Source: Paragordius varius (taxonomy: Eukaryota > Nematomorpha). From it: 64,000 nucleotides of DNA. Positions 1 to 19,000 of this stretch are shown here, piece by piece. Position numbers and translations under genes: made by a program. Under the pieces are notes generated by a model, which worked only from the letters and a program-made list of their open reading frames with translations, did no database searches and had not been told where the DNA came from. The first letter of the stretch is position 1. Every line of letters starts with the position of its first letter. The stretch is taken from positions 4,340,001-4,404,000 of the forward strand of contig OZ176054.1 of NCBI GenBank assembly GCA_964247055.1, in the 5' to 3' direction.

Positions 1-1669
1 GGAATCAGATGATCTACAGGAACCAGACTTGGGTTTAAAGTAACTCTAAAATCACCACATATGCGAATATCGTTATCATTCTTTTTAACTATCACCAATG
101 GAGTTACCCAGTCAATTCGTGTTTGCGAGGGGTTTATGGACTCTATACCAGACTTTCCAGCCTCTTTAATTCACTCTCCACCTTAGACTGAAGCGGAATA
201 GGTACCCTTCTGGCCGCAAATCTTTTGGGGATACTCCCTTTTTTGAGAAACAACTTAATGGGTGGTCCCGTGTAACACCCCATACCCTCACAAAACAAAT
301 CCTTAAATTTATTCAATTCCACGTAATTAACATTTTTTACACATACAGGCTCTGGAAATCTGCATTCAAAACTTTTCATCCATGGTAACCCAAAAATGTT
401 ACCCCAATCCTCCCTCGTAACCATACATTCCAACTGTTTGACCATACCATTCCATTTCACATCTACCATACATTGTCCCATCACCTCTACACCTTGCTGG
501 TTGAACCCAACTATTGGACCCGCGGGAGCTAAGGTCGGCCTCCCAATCTCCATCCACGTGCTCTTCCCAATCAATGATATTTGAGCTCCGGTATCGTACA
601 ACATCCTCACCCAATGGCCATTCAGACTTGCTTGCGTTCGGGCTTCATTATTATTATTGTTACCATGAAGTCTATTAACGCGCCGGCAACACCTGCCAAA
701 ATGACCACGTCCTTTGCATCGATAACACTCCTTGTTTGAAGCGGGACACCAGTTGATCGCATGCACGTATCCACATTTTCCACATTTTTTTCTTATCATC
801 ATAACCTGCCTATTGTCGGGACCCTGATCAATCAAACAGCTGTCCGCCTTTTCGTATGCCATTGCCATTTCTACCACCATCTCCAACGTAACCGGTTTCC
901 CATCAACCATTGCATCTGGAAATTTTGTGAACAGATCTATTTCCAATCTTTTGAGTTGTAACCCTCCAACAAACCCATCTCTGATTCTTAGCATTGCATC
1001 TTGCCCAAAGTTGCACCGGGCAGCACATTCCTTTACTCGAATCAAAAAATCCATCACTGATTCCGTGGCTTCCCTTCGGAGTTGCGTAAACTGGAACCTG
1101 GCTGCAAACGCATTGTATGTCGGAGCAAATATTTTTTTTCCAGCTGCTACCAAAGCATCCCAGCCCACTTCCTCTAACAGTACGGGATAAAAGAATTTCT
1201 TCAACTTTGGAATATGGGATAGACCAATGTAGGCCAATAGTAAGTTTTTTTTTGTTTCGTCATCTTCTGGAATTAATTTCACTTTTAACATTCTCTTTAT
1301 ATAATCTATGTAATCCTCGAAACTCGTTGCTGGATCATAGGGTTCTAAACTTAATTTCTCCATGCGCGAATGTAATGACGTAAAAAAAATTCGACCGCGC
1401 CAAATGTAGTAAATCAAGAAACCGTAAAACAATAAGATTTATTGAGATAAAATGCAAAAACTAAACCACATACAGTTTGCGATGTTTATATACTTTTTGT
1501 GAATACAATATTTACATGTTAAGCCAAGGTAAAATAACTTGTGCAGGTTAAATACAAAATTGATACAATCGTTTAACTCATATATAAAAGGTCATCAAAA
1601 TGTATTCAAATCTAATATATAAATTGGTCTTGTCTAAGGTTAACTAACTTGATGTATTCTAATCTATCA
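1..1669 (-). mobile_element. Ty3/gypsy-like LTR retrotransposon, 5' part (LTR, gag, protease, start of RT)
   Basis: Fossil or possibly young LTR element cut by the window edge. On the minus strand a long open frame (143-1432) carries a gag-like region, zinc-knuckle cysteines (CGKCGY and CYRCKGRGHFGRC) and an aspartic protease with the DTGA active-site motif. The start of a reverse transcriptase follows, with a [14 protein letters not shown] stretch at 1-142. The probable 5' LTR lies at 1405 to about 1669; on the + strand it begins TGTAG and it may end at the CA near 1669. Beside it is a TGGCGC sequence suited to a primer-binding site. RT, RNase H, integrase and the other LTR lie outside the window. 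The part seen looks largely whole, so the element may be fairly recent. Family is seen in sequence; the LTR's far border is inferred. Confidence 0.8.
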
Positions 1670-1675
1670 GCCCTC

Positions 1676-2745
1676 TAATGATTTAAGTAATTATTTACAT
1701 TTTTGTGGTAAGTAATCCGTATCAAAAAATGGCAAAATTTGCCCACCTTTTTTTAAATATGATTTTTTTGGTGAAAGCTAATGCTTCTAAAATAATTTAG
1801 GTAAAAGAATATATTTCTCAAAAAATTCACTAAAATTTATTATAAACTACCTATAGAAACAAAAAAATATTTTAAAAAAATTATAATTTCTATATGTGAG
1901 CTCCGAAAGTCCCATATTTTTTCGGTCTTCTAATTCTCTTGAATAAACTCAAAAATGCCGGGATTGAGCGATAAAAATTTAAAATATATGTTGATTTGAG
2001 ATCAACTAAAAATATTTTTAAAAAATGCATACTTTTTTCAAAAAATTATTTTTTTAGCAAATTTTGTCGAAGTATACTTTAGACTGGTTCGAGGTATGAT
2101 GGAAAGGGTGCAAAAACGCTCTAAGATATTATAACAACATTTTTTCGATACATTTCGATGATGCTGAACATCTCTATCACCTCAGAATTTTGATTAAAAT
2201 ATTCCTTCTTCTTCAAATTTATGTCAAATATAAATTGTGTTTTTATAGAGATTCACAAATATTTGAAAGTAAGCGAACCTCTATATCAAAATTCTGAAGC
2301 AATAGAAATGTTCAGCATCATCAACCCCTAAGAAAAAGTGTTTTTATAATATCTAAAAGCGTTTTGATATCGTTTCCATTATGCCTAAAATAATATGGAG
2401 TACGCTTCAGCAAAATTTTTCTAAAATTAAATTTTTGTAAAAAGTATGAATTTTCTTTCTAGCATATATTTAACAATATCGATTTTTGCGTTTATTTTAT
2501 GAGAACTAACCTTTTAGAAGAGAGAAATTTGGGACTTTCGGAGATCAAATTTGAAAATTATAAATGTTAAAAATATTGTTTTGCTTTTTATGTATTTTAT
2601 AATATATTTAAGTGATATTTTTTGGAATGAAGCCTTTAGCTTTTACAAAAAATTTATTATGTGCGCAAATTTTGCTATTTTCTGATATAGAGTAATTACA
2701 ACAAAAGTGTAAGTAACTTTCTGATATCCTACTTAAGGCTAAAAC
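1676..2745. repeat. Long palindromic (foldback) element, copy A
   Basis: The two halves are imperfect inverted copies of each other. The left half holds ATGGCAAAATTTGC near 1729, and the right half ends with the reverse complement (GCAAATTTTGC, then TTTCTGATATAGAG) near 2667-2690. Related elements lie at 29610-30759 and 55296-56497. The better-preserved copies end in CACTGCGTCC or CACTGTC next to TA, as Tc1/mariner-type termini do. No coding capacity is seen. Borders of this copy are approximate because its outermost ends have diverged. Confidence 0.7.
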
Positions 2746-4518
2746 CAAACGCACTATTCACCCGGTAATTCGTGGTGGACACTGGGGCAGATAATTTATC
2801 GATGGAAAAAATAGCGCAAAATATAGAAACAACTATTTCGTGATAATTCTGGCGTGCCTTAGAATAATTAATTAGAAAATAGTCTATCATTATTATGTAT
2901 GCGTGAAGACATTATTTTAATTGTGGTAAAATACTAAAAGAGTATGCGATTGGTTTTATCAACTAAAAAATTATAGGTACCTGATATTTTAAAAATCTAT
3001 ATTATATAATTACGTATGTTCTAATGAGTTTAAAAACTTCAATAAATGCATATTACATTGATTGTTTATTATTTGTGCTATTACATATATTTCGGCTGAA
3101 AATGATCAAAAAAATTTCCGTAAAATTTGAATTGGGTGGCTAAAAATGTTACATTCATAAGCAAATGACTTGACATAGGTGATCACCGATTTCAAGTGTA
3201 CATTTGATGTTTTAATTAAACTTGTTCCTTACCATGCTTGTACGAGTCAAATGCGACTTTTTTTATCACTCCACCCAATAAATTGGTAAACAATATATTT
3301 TTAAAAGTCGTCCGGGATAACCTTAGAAATAAACAGCTTTCCGATTTTAATCATATCATTTTTGCGGAAAAAATATCTGGGATTAATAATCCATTCCCTT
3401 TTGGGGTAGTTACATATTAAAGCGATTTGAGATTAGAATATCTAAAAAAGTCTTTAAGAATTGAGGTAAATTTAAAATATGCCTTTTTTAGCTTCTTAGG
3501 CGCACTATACACTTTTTTTAAATGTATAATTGTAAAATTCTATCTTAACACTTGGATACAACACACTCATTTTAGTCCTTCGATTCAAATTGGGGTAGTT
3601 GGATACCCCAGGCCTGTTTAAAATCAAATACTTTAAAAAGTATGGAAGGAATCGAAACCATGGCAAAATTTTGCACTTATATAACATAAATAAACCTAAA
3701 TATATAAAAAAAATTATTCAAAAATATTTGATATTAAATATTTTAAGCTAAAACCGAAAGGTAAAAATTTCGTCAATGTGACATGTGTGAAATGGTAAAA
3801 TTGAAAAATAATACAAATACAACCGCTTTTTCTATTTTTCTATCAATGTTAGATGTAATTTATATTAAAATTAGATTTAGGAAGACGATATTTTACAAAA
3901 ATTTTTAAAATAAAAATGGCGTCGAAGTAGTTTGAGATGGAACTTTTTTTTCAAAACAAAATTTTATCAAGATATTTTGGCATATTTATACAATTTTTAT
4001 CAGGATAGAAGCATAAACTTAAATTGGGACCGTTTCCTTCAGTAGTTTTTTAAAAATTCTAACTTAAATTTAGTCTTGGGTATTTAGATACCCCAATTTT
4101 AATCGAAGTGTTAAACTGTTTTGCAGCCATTATCTATAATTTTTTAAATCACTAATGCAACGGGCAATAAATGTATATTATGGTTAGAAAATGTAAATAA
4201 TTAACTTAAAAAGTTTTAAGGCTACATTTTTCCGCCAAAAACCTGATATATTTTATATAATCAACTGTTTGTTGAAATCGTATTTTTTAGCTCTCTCTTA
4301 AGCTCCTTTATCTTATACATGAGAACATTGTTTAATAAATAAATTTTCCCTAAATTAGCTTCAACAGTAGTTTAATTATAAAATTGAGCTCTGGGATTTA
4401 AAACTACCCCAAAAATTAACTAGTACAAAAAAACTGAAAACGTATTTAAGTGTTAAAAGTTGAGAGACAGTGAATATACCATGCATAGATAGTTTCAGGT
4501 TCAAATCATATGTGATAA
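2746..4518. other. Intergenic, AT-rich, upstream of calcineurin A
   Basis: No gene is seen. The stretch is filled partly by the repeat at 3401-4412. The short open frames at 3238-3621 have no recognisable content. The calcineurin promoter should lie near the right end, but I see no clear element. Confidence 0.5.
3401..4412. repeat. Repeat with GGGGTAGTT termini
   Basis: It begins TTGGGGTAGTTACATATTAA at 3401 and ends with the inverse (AAACTACCCCAA) near 4412. Internal sub-palindromes lie near 3595 (GGGGTAGTTGGATACCCC) and 4078 (GGGTATTTAGATACCCC). The first 130 bases resemble 8373-8490 inside calcineurin intron 10, so this is a dispersed family. The inverted ends suggest a MITE-like element; no duplication was identified. 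Confidence 0.45.
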
Positions 4519-10457
<5,939 letters not shown>

Positions 10458-10815
10458 AAATTATCAAACTTTTTATGTTTAAACCATAGCTTATTTTGTG
10501 CAATTATTCCGCATTTAGTTAATTTTCTATGCAACGTAATATATCCAAATGCTTTAAATTATGTGGCTTAATAAATTTATTTAATATTTTGTATATTCTT
10601 CATTTGGTAAAATTTCATTTATGTTCATTATTATTTATTATAGGTACATTCATATTTTTTGGATACTCTTAAAATAAGGATAAATTCTTCCGTTTTGGTA
10701 TTTATAACATTTTATTTTCCTCATTTTAATTTTAATGACATCAATTTTATGCTAAAGGCTTTTCGTGAAATTAGGCCAAAAAAATAGGTTGAAAAACACA
10801 TTTATTGTGTCTTTG
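10458..10815. other. Intergenic between calcineurin A and the ZP-domain gene
   Basis: No gene or repeat is seen. An upstream in-frame ATG at 10765 could lengthen the ZP protein by 17 residues. Confidence 0.5.
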
Positions 10816-13800
10816 ATGATTTGGCTTTTGTTTTTTTTCTTTATCCGATACCACCAATGTCTGGATTCATTTTTGGGTGGTCATTTATCTTGGGCATCCT
10901 CGTGGAATCCGTTTGAAGTAAAAACTATTTGCCAAATAATTTTAACAAAAATATATAACTTTTAAAAAATATTTTTTTACCATTAAACAAATGATACAAT
11001 AGATAAATATATGTTACCGTATGCACTGGAAAAGATCTTCCAGTTTTGCCACTTATTGTGATGATGTCACCATCAGAAATAGAAAATTGATTGGGCAAAA
11101 TGCTAACCTTACCTGTGTTACAGGTTGTAGAGGAGTTGTTGGACCTCTTTACACCCATTGTACGGATTATAGCTCAGTCAATGATTGGTCATCCGGATAT
11201 TATTGTTATCCTTATCGTTTTCCACTTTCAACCACCGATTTTGTTATCAAGTATGTTCCCGTTTTTCCCTTAAATTATCATTGCTAAAATTATTAATTTA
11301 AACACCAACTGATTGGGCGATAGATATGAGGATTGTTGTTTACGCGGACATAATAAAAGAAGCAATGGTAGATGGAAACTCACGTTAAGTGGTTCTCTTG
11401 TTAGACGTGAAGATACGGGTCGAATAAATAATGCACCGACTGCTGTGACACCACCTATCTTACGTTTCCAAATTGGTTGTAATAACACGTTTGTCTTACC
11501 TGGTACATTTTTTTTGTGCATACCTTTTCTCATTTAGAAACAAAAACTTTTTTTATTAATGTCGTTTGGTGAAAAAAAAATGTTGTTTTTGAATAAATAA
11601 AAAGTCATATTTAATAATATTATGCATAGTACATGATAAAGATGACGATCTCGTTTTTTGTCGTTTCGAACTACATGAAAGTGAATGCGGAGGCGCTTGC
11701 AATACATTACCGAGTTTACGGTTAAATCAAGTAATGAAATCGATTTGTAATTTCATGTATATAGCACACTTGTACACTTTATTACGAACCTTTGAGCGCT
11801 GAATCGAATGGCCTTTACACCATAACCATAGTTTTGGAAGATCACCCAAGGACAAATCCTAAAAAATTGTTGAGTAAAAGCACACTAATTCTTATCATTT
11901 TTCTGTATAATTCGGAAGTACCTTGTCATTACAATCCAAAATTTGTGGATACTTTATTCCCTAATAACAATGATTGCACCAGTGTATCATCTAACACTAC
12001 CTTTAATGGTAAAGTGGTTATTGATTCTAAAAACCGGGGATTAAGGTATAATTTTGTTTATGATTAAAAACAGAATTCATAATGTTGATACTATTTCACC
12101 TATTGGCTTGTCGAAGAAATCGTTGCGAAACAATTTTGGAACAACTTGGATATTAGATTATGAATGGAAACCACAGTATTATCAGAAGGGTCGAAATATA
12201 TTTTGTTATATAGCAATCAACAATGCTGGGTATATATTTAACTTCTAATTCCCCCGTATAGTCAATCTAGCCCTATTAACTGCATATTAATGTATGTGGA
12301 TAGTAGCTGTCCTATAAACATAAATAACAATAAAATCGCTCAAATAGAAGGAGCAATTAGTGGTTTAACCTTTTTTCTCACATATAGTAACATGTCTAAA
12401 TGATGGGATTGAAGCATATGCTAATGTTGACCCTGATTGGATCGGGGCAATGTATATAAAAAATGACTATAAATCGCAACATTGTCGCGTTTTCGGTATC
12501 GAAAACAAAGAAAGACCCATTTCTTTGAAGGCTAAATTTGATCAGTGCACTTTCTCGGAAGATACAGTTTACACACTATTACAAATTATAAATTATATAG
12601 ATAAATGGCATTTATAGTGCAATCATAGTTATACAGCCTAATATGAAAATTGTAACTGATATGGCTAGAGCCTATCAAATTAAATGTGTGTATGGAAAAG
12701 ATTTTGATGATAGCCGTACCGTAACTGCCGAATTGGATGTTGAGTAATACTTATATATTTCTCTTTGTAAACATTTAAAAAAGAGCCCCTTTTAAATAAA
12801 ATATATCGTTAAAGATTTTAGAAATGGTAATAGGTAGAATGTAATACTTTTCCACGAATATATCCTTTGTCAAAAATCTTCATTATTCAACATTTGTCCT
12901 TTTTATTTGAAACAATAGTTCCTTTTTTACTTTTTCATTAAAGGTGTGATAGATTTTTATCAAGGACCCATGAGAGCTTTGGGTCTCACCTGTCTAGGCA
13001 TATTCGAGATTTTGTGCGATTTCGGTCAGATTCTGACACACGCACCTGCATAGTGATCCGACGCACTATTCATTCTGTTTTCACACTATTAATTACGTTA
13101 AATATAAAATAAAAAAGTTTGCAATTTTTTTCGCTTTAAAAGACTTAAAAAATACACCCACACAAACATGACGATGATCAATAAATAATAATGTTTATAT
13201 AAATTTGGATTGTACAGTATTTGTTTTTACCCAGTCCGAATACTATGAATATTTTTGATTTAGCATGATTCAAACTACTACAATGATCACTATTGGTGGA
13301 GAGGAAGCTCAAGTTTCCATGGTAATTTTGGACGAATTCGACAAACTGATTCGCACAGCCCATATTGGGCAATTGCTTAAACTCCGCATTAGTATAAATC
13401 CAAAGGGTAAAATTATAAATTTATAGTTACTAGCTGTTTACGGTATTTTTGCCTACAATTGTCTCAGTCAAAGTAACATAGAAGATTGGGTTCATGAAAT
13501 TATAGATAGTGCTGGGTATAAATTTTATTTAAGTTTTAATTCTAACAGATGTCCGATTGAGGAGAAAATATTTGGACACTTTAAACTTAACAAAGGAACC
13601 AAAGATTTAACATCAAATTTTATTGCATTCAAATTTCCACTTTCATCTTTTGTCAAATTTCAATGCGAAGTTAAAATTTGTGTTGGATTATGCGAAGAGG
13701 TATTACAAAAAATAGTAAAATATTAGGTTGAATGTCATAATTCGCCATCTTTTGGGAAACGCAAAAAACGTGAAATACATGAAAAAGTTGTAAAAACCAT

Positions 13801-13861
13801 GCGAGTTACATACCTACTCAATTTTACGGATCCCTCTACTATCACTACGATAAACGAATAA
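10816..13861 (+). CDS. Secreted protein: cysteine-rich N-terminal half plus zona pellucida (ZP) domain
   Basis: Exons: 10816-10917, 11003-11250, 11324-11502, 11630-11730, 11765-12045, 12074-12229, 12262-12362, 12388-12566, 12601-12743, 13264-13406, 13434-13515, 13549-13699, 13727-13861; 666 residues. It opens with a signal peptide (MIWLLFFFFIRYHQC). Residues about 20-380 are cysteine-rich (GGHLSW, CTDYSSVNDW, DTGRINN, PPILRF, ISPIGL, NIFCY). From memory this resembles an unnamed extracellular region in predicted mollusc and cnidarian proteins; I could not check that. Residues about 390-630 form an invertebrate, cuticlin-like ZP domain (CLNDGIEAY, CRVFGI, YQIKCVYG, YNCLSQSN, FKFPLSSF). A furin-like site GKRKKR follows (about 632-637). 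No membrane anchor is seen after it. ZP domains polymerise into extracellular matrices, so a coat or cuticle role is likely. An earlier start at 10765 is possible. Confidence 0.85.
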
Positions 13862-13912
13862 ACAATTTTGCTTGTATGAAAAAAATATATAGATATAATT
13901 TATGATTCCAAA

Positions 13913-15488
13913 TTAATCATCATCATTTTCAATAAATTTTCTCATATTGTTTAATTTGTTTTTTGTTTTAGCTTCCATTTCTTCCTCTTTCATTGGTTTA
14001 TCATCTTTTTCAGTTTTTTTAGGTGGTTTTCTTTTTAATTCTGCCTTTTTATCGGGGGCTGATGGTTTTTGTTTACTTACTTTTGGGGCGGGTGATTTAT
14101 CTTAAAAATTAAAATTTTGTATACCGTTTTTGTTTGTTTTATCGTCTTTGATCTAAACGGAACAATATATATTTTTACCATTGATTAATTAAAAAACGGA
14201 TGAAAACAAATATTTTTATTAATATATTTACTTTATTTTTTTCAGAGGTATCTTGTGGTTTCTCTAAAATTATAAATTAATTAACCTTGAGAGTCTGGGG
14301 GCCATTTTTTATTTAATTTTTTAGCTAGAATTATTATATTTATAAAATTTTACCAGGAGCAGGTTTTTCTTCCTTCTTTTTAGCTATAAAATTAAAATTA
14401 TCAAAAAAACTTTCATTTTTTGATTTTAAAGATGATTTGCTATTATCTTTTTCCGTAGGTTTACTTACATTCTTTTTATCTGTTGAAACCTCTTTATTCT
14501 TTTTGTCAGATACATTTTTAGTTTCTACATTTTTGGTTTCAATTTTTTCGGTTGGTACGACCTTTTCCTCAACCTTAATCTCTTTGTCAATATTTTTGTC
14601 CTCTATTTTTACAACAATTTTTTCCTCCTTCAATATTTTTTCTGGTTCAAGATTTATCTTAAATATTACATCAATAACTTACTCCAATACCTTTTAACCA
14701 CTCCATATTATCCGGTATTTCGATTAAAACATTATCTATAACATATTCAATAAAATTTACATATATTTGGTTGTAAATCTTCATTTATTGGCTTATAATC
14801 GGTTTTGGAAAGCAAGGGGCCCTTGGTATTTATATATTTGTTACCATATTTTCAGCCGTGGGTTGGCTTACAGGCTCGACATTTTTGATCGGCACAACAT
14901 TTTGGCTTTCCACCGCTTTTTCCACATTTAATGGTTCAATAATTTGTGAATCTACCATTTTTTCTATTTTGTCCTCCTTTTCTAACACTTTGATTTTGTT
15001 GAAAACCTTGATATCGAAGAAATATTCAAATATTATGAAATATATAATTATCCAATTCGTCAATGTAATTAAAATAGTTTTTTTGGATATGCAAATTACT
15101 TCCTCATATGTTGATTCCTGGAAGTAACTTATTGGGAATTCTTCGATACAATTCTTCTTAACCATCATAGGGGGCTCGACATGTTTCACAATTTCTCTCT
15201 AAAATGTAAATTAATTTTCTGCACTACCTGTTCTTTCAAATCTATCATCGCCTGATTTTTTTCCTTGAGAGTACGTTCATATTGTGAAACATATTCTCTT
15301 TATAATAATCATACAATATGCAATTACCTGAATTTTATTTCAAATCTTTCTTTAACGCAAACATTTGCGGCTATTCTATGCTCCTTTTGCAACATCAATG
15401 GACTACTTAGCTTTAGTACAAATTTATGTTTGATTATATTGTCATAATAATTGTAACGGTTCATTTTTCTTATGGCCCACATTTTCAT
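13913..15488 (-). CDS. Lysine/glutamate-rich protein of unknown function
   Basis: Not recognised. Ten exons on the minus strand: 15328-15488, 15228-15297, 15100-15198, 14845-15006, 14761-14821, 14683-14735, 14354-14657, 14232-14263, 14125-14152, 13913-14100; 385 residues. All junctions are GT-AG with matching phases. The N-terminal third (MKMWAIRKMNRYNYYDN) is basic and likely helical. The middle has a folded-looking stretch (YNVLIEIPDNMEWLKG). The C-terminal half is low-complexity K/E/P (for example KKKEEKPAP, KRKPPKKTEK) and ends in DDD. The 93-nt segment 15007-15099 is open in frame but reads as hydrophobic A/T-rich sequence, so I treat it as an intron; retaining it would add 31 residues. 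The gene ends 51 bases from the stop of the convergent ZP gene. A scaffold or cytoskeletal role is only a guess. Confidence 0.65.
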
Positions 15489-15752
15489 TTTTTGGGGTTT
15501 ACAATAATCTAACAAGTGTGTAAATTATATATCATTCATTATACAGTATTAATTAATTACAATCATACAGAAACAAAACGAAAAAACATGAGGATAAATA
15601 TTTTTTTAGACAACCATACTTTTTTAATTTTGATCAATTTACATCTCTATAAAACAATGGGTAAAACTCAAAATAATCAGGTTTAAAAATTACAGCGGCT
15701 TTTTGAAAAAAATTGTCGTCTTTATGTTTTCATTTTTGTCTGTTATTTATAT

Positions 15753-16034
15753 CAGGGGTGTCCAACACGAATAGCTTTGGGGGGCACATTTTTTAACTTA
15801 ATAAATCCGACGGGCCGTTAGAAATATATATGGGCATTCATAAATCTTTTATCAGATATCAAATATAAGACTGTAAAATGCAAACATAATATAACAATTT
15901 TTTCTAGTTCCTGTTAATTAGATAGATTAATTAGGAAATTGTATAATAAATATCATATTTTTTTAGATTTTGTCAGCCTATTTTTACAAATTATGGATTT
16001 CAATTTTTTGCGGGCCGCATGTTGGACACCTCTC
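15753..16034. mobile_element. hAT-type MITE, family 1
   Basis: Inverted ends CAGGGGTGTCCAAC and GTTGGACACCTCTC. The 8-base flanks ATTTATAT (15745-15752) and ATCTATAT (16035-16042) match at 7 of 8, as an old hAT target duplication would. The GGGCCG and GCGGGCCGC sub-ends are typical of these MITEs. Only 12 bases separate it from the myosin stop codon. A second copy lies at 63039-63299. Confidence 0.85.
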
Positions 16035-16046
16035 ATCTATATCTTA

Positions 16047-19000
16047 TTATATGTCCATACCAATTAAATCATAAAAATAATTAAAATCATCTTTTTGATT
16101 CAATCCAAGCAAATCATACATATGATGAAATATTAAAGCGGTCAATGAATTCCAAACTATCTCCACCGACGTTGGGTCATATGTTTCCTAAGAATAAAAT
16201 TAAAAACTATAATTTTACTTGGGACGCGACACCAAGAGATTTTTTACGAGCGTTCAACTTTTCGATTTCGGATTGCATAACTATACCCTTGAAACCTTAG
16301 CTCAAAAAATATACTTGACGGTTAGATTCAATTTCATTCTGTATTTTCTTGTCTTCCAATAATTTCCACCTTTCAATTAGTTTTTTATATATATTGAATT
16401 AATCCAAATCTAGTTGCATGCATATTAACAACTTTAATTTTTACCAATAATATAATTGGCTTGCCTTATCCTAATCCAATTAATTTAAAATTTTGCCCAA
16501 AAACTTTCAAAAAATAGGACGTGACGTTATTGCTTTATTTTTTTGACCAACGAGACTTTAAAAACTTTTTTTTACCTTGGATCAGTTTCATTCAATTTCT
16601 TGACATATTGTATGGCTAAATTTTGATAATATAATAATTTTAAGTTTGCTGAGAATTCCATTAAGGCATCGGGACAGTTTGGCCAATTTTTATCGAGCAC
16701 TAATATTAACGGTGTATTTTACAGTTTTTTGGTAACATTTTAACCATCTTTTGCAAGAACCGCCTTGTCACGATTTTTTTGAATGTTTTCGCTTCGAGGC
16801 TTTCATTTTTGTGACGATGATCTATAAAACCCTTTATAAACTTTCTAATCGCTAGTGTAGCCTTTTTTAATTTTTTTCTTTTTTTGATGGCCAAAAATCT
16901 TCGGCAATATTTTTGTAGAATTATAACTTTAAAACAAATAAAATTCTTTTAATACTGCATTTCCTTTGTTTTATAAATAATTTTTGTTGCATACATGCTT
17001 TCCATAACGCTTTCACATTCGAAACAAAGTTTCGTTTTTTATCTAAAAGTTTGTTTTCAAAATCATTGATAGTTTTAGCTTTACGGACAAATATCTGAGT
17101 TTATATGACATATTTACTTTTGTCTTTCCATACTTATAATCCTCTCCAAATTTCAAACCAAATTCTTCACATATTATGGTAACTGCATTTTTAATTTCCA
17201 AATGTTCATATTTCGGAAACGTTTTATTATTCAAAAAATAATATCGCTTAAGAAATATATTATATGGGCGTCGAAACGCATAGCCTGACTTGCAAACACT
17301 CAAGCTTTCCATCAACCCAAGATATTTGATCTAATTATATTATATGCACAAATTTTCAAAATATTTTATTTAAGGGAAGGAAGGGGGGAGGGAGGGGAGT
17401 GTTGAATGATGCTTATTTGCGGTAACACTAAATTATATTTATAATATCAAATTATATGAGGCTTGGAAATATAATAAATGTTATAATTTATACATGGTAT
17501 TTTAATCAAAGGATTTGATTCAACGACTTAAAACATAAAGGTCAAAATGGCACTAATATATGCTGTATTTTGCTTTCTATACAGATAATACTAAAAATGT
17601 TTAGCCATATATTGCGTTTATATTATCCGGTTAACTTCATAAGTATTTGCAAGTGTTTTAATTTCGGACTGATTGTCATTTAAAAAGCTAAATTTTACAA
17701 TATTTATCCGAAATCGGAAATATTTTTGACATACTTATAAGAATAGCGCTAACATTTAAACCTGATTTTTAATCATAGTATCATCAAATATTTTGGGAGC
17801 TTTTTGATCGTTTGGCTTTATGCATCGAATGTAATGAAGATCGTCTTCATTCAAAACTTCAATTAATTTGGTTAGGCTTGTTTTGAATTGCGTAGCTTCC
17901 GTATCCGGTCGCTTTTTAACATCCAAATCAGCCTCAGTAAAACAAACGTTTAAAATTAGGTGTTGCGTTGACATCATGGTTTCCTTCATGTTTCTAGTAT
18001 CAATGTTTAATTCTGTTTACTGAAAGATATATTTTTACAGAAAAAGGCTTAATTTTACAGTCAAAATGAAATTATACGGAATGTTTAAATTTTTATCAAT
18101 AGATCCGAAATTTTTATCGTTTTTATAAAAAAATTGGTGGTTATAATCCTTATGCGTTGATAATAATTAGCTTTAATAAAATTTAGTTAAAAACTAAACT
18201 GAAAATAATATTTTTAAAACCTACTGAACCCCGTAAGGAATTCAATTTGTGCCCATTGTATGAAGAATTTGTCAAACATTTCCTAAAAATCTGTTTTGAA
18301 TTGTTAAAAACTCTGGTATACCTATGAATGGCGCCGTTAAAAGAAAAGGGATACGTTATTAATTGGAAACTGCGACGAAAATGTTTGGTTTCTGGCAAAA
18401 GTTTTGAGAATATGTTATATAGCGTAACAAAAATTTAAATCTTCCGAAGTACAAACTGTTTATAAATGATTAAATATTGTTTTTAATAATCCCTTTTAAT
18501 TATATTTTTAATTTTGCGATGGTGAAACGTTGTAAGTGTTTTCAATGCGTTAAAAATTTAAAAAAAATTTTTGATGAGTAGAATCATTTAATATTGCCTC
18601 TTTGCACAAACATAAAAACTTTTACAACTGTCTAATGATTATTCTATTATGGCGGCTATGATATTCAAAAAAGCGGGTTGAAAAATATCAAAACAAATAA
18701 TAAATAATACGATAAATTTGAATAAAGATACAGTAAAATTATTATAATGTAAACCAATAAATAATAATAAAGCAAGTGATTTTAATCACAAGTATAGCTT
18801 AATTTATTTCAAATATCTGTTACCTGTATAAGAGATCTTTGTTTTTCTCCAAAAAATTATTTATATTATAAATGACTGGCCCTGCAAAATGAGTAATTTG
18901 AAATTGATTGCGGTTCAAGCTTTTACGTAGTTTTGGATCTTTGGTCAATCTTTAAAAATAAATATTTGCAAATAACTTTTGAGTCGTAAAAAAATCGAAA

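Noticed and set aside
15007-15099. Transmembrane segment in the K/E-rich protein
   Set aside because: The hydrophobic stretch coincides with an in-frame GT-AG segment that is A/T-rich like other introns here, so it is more likely an intron.
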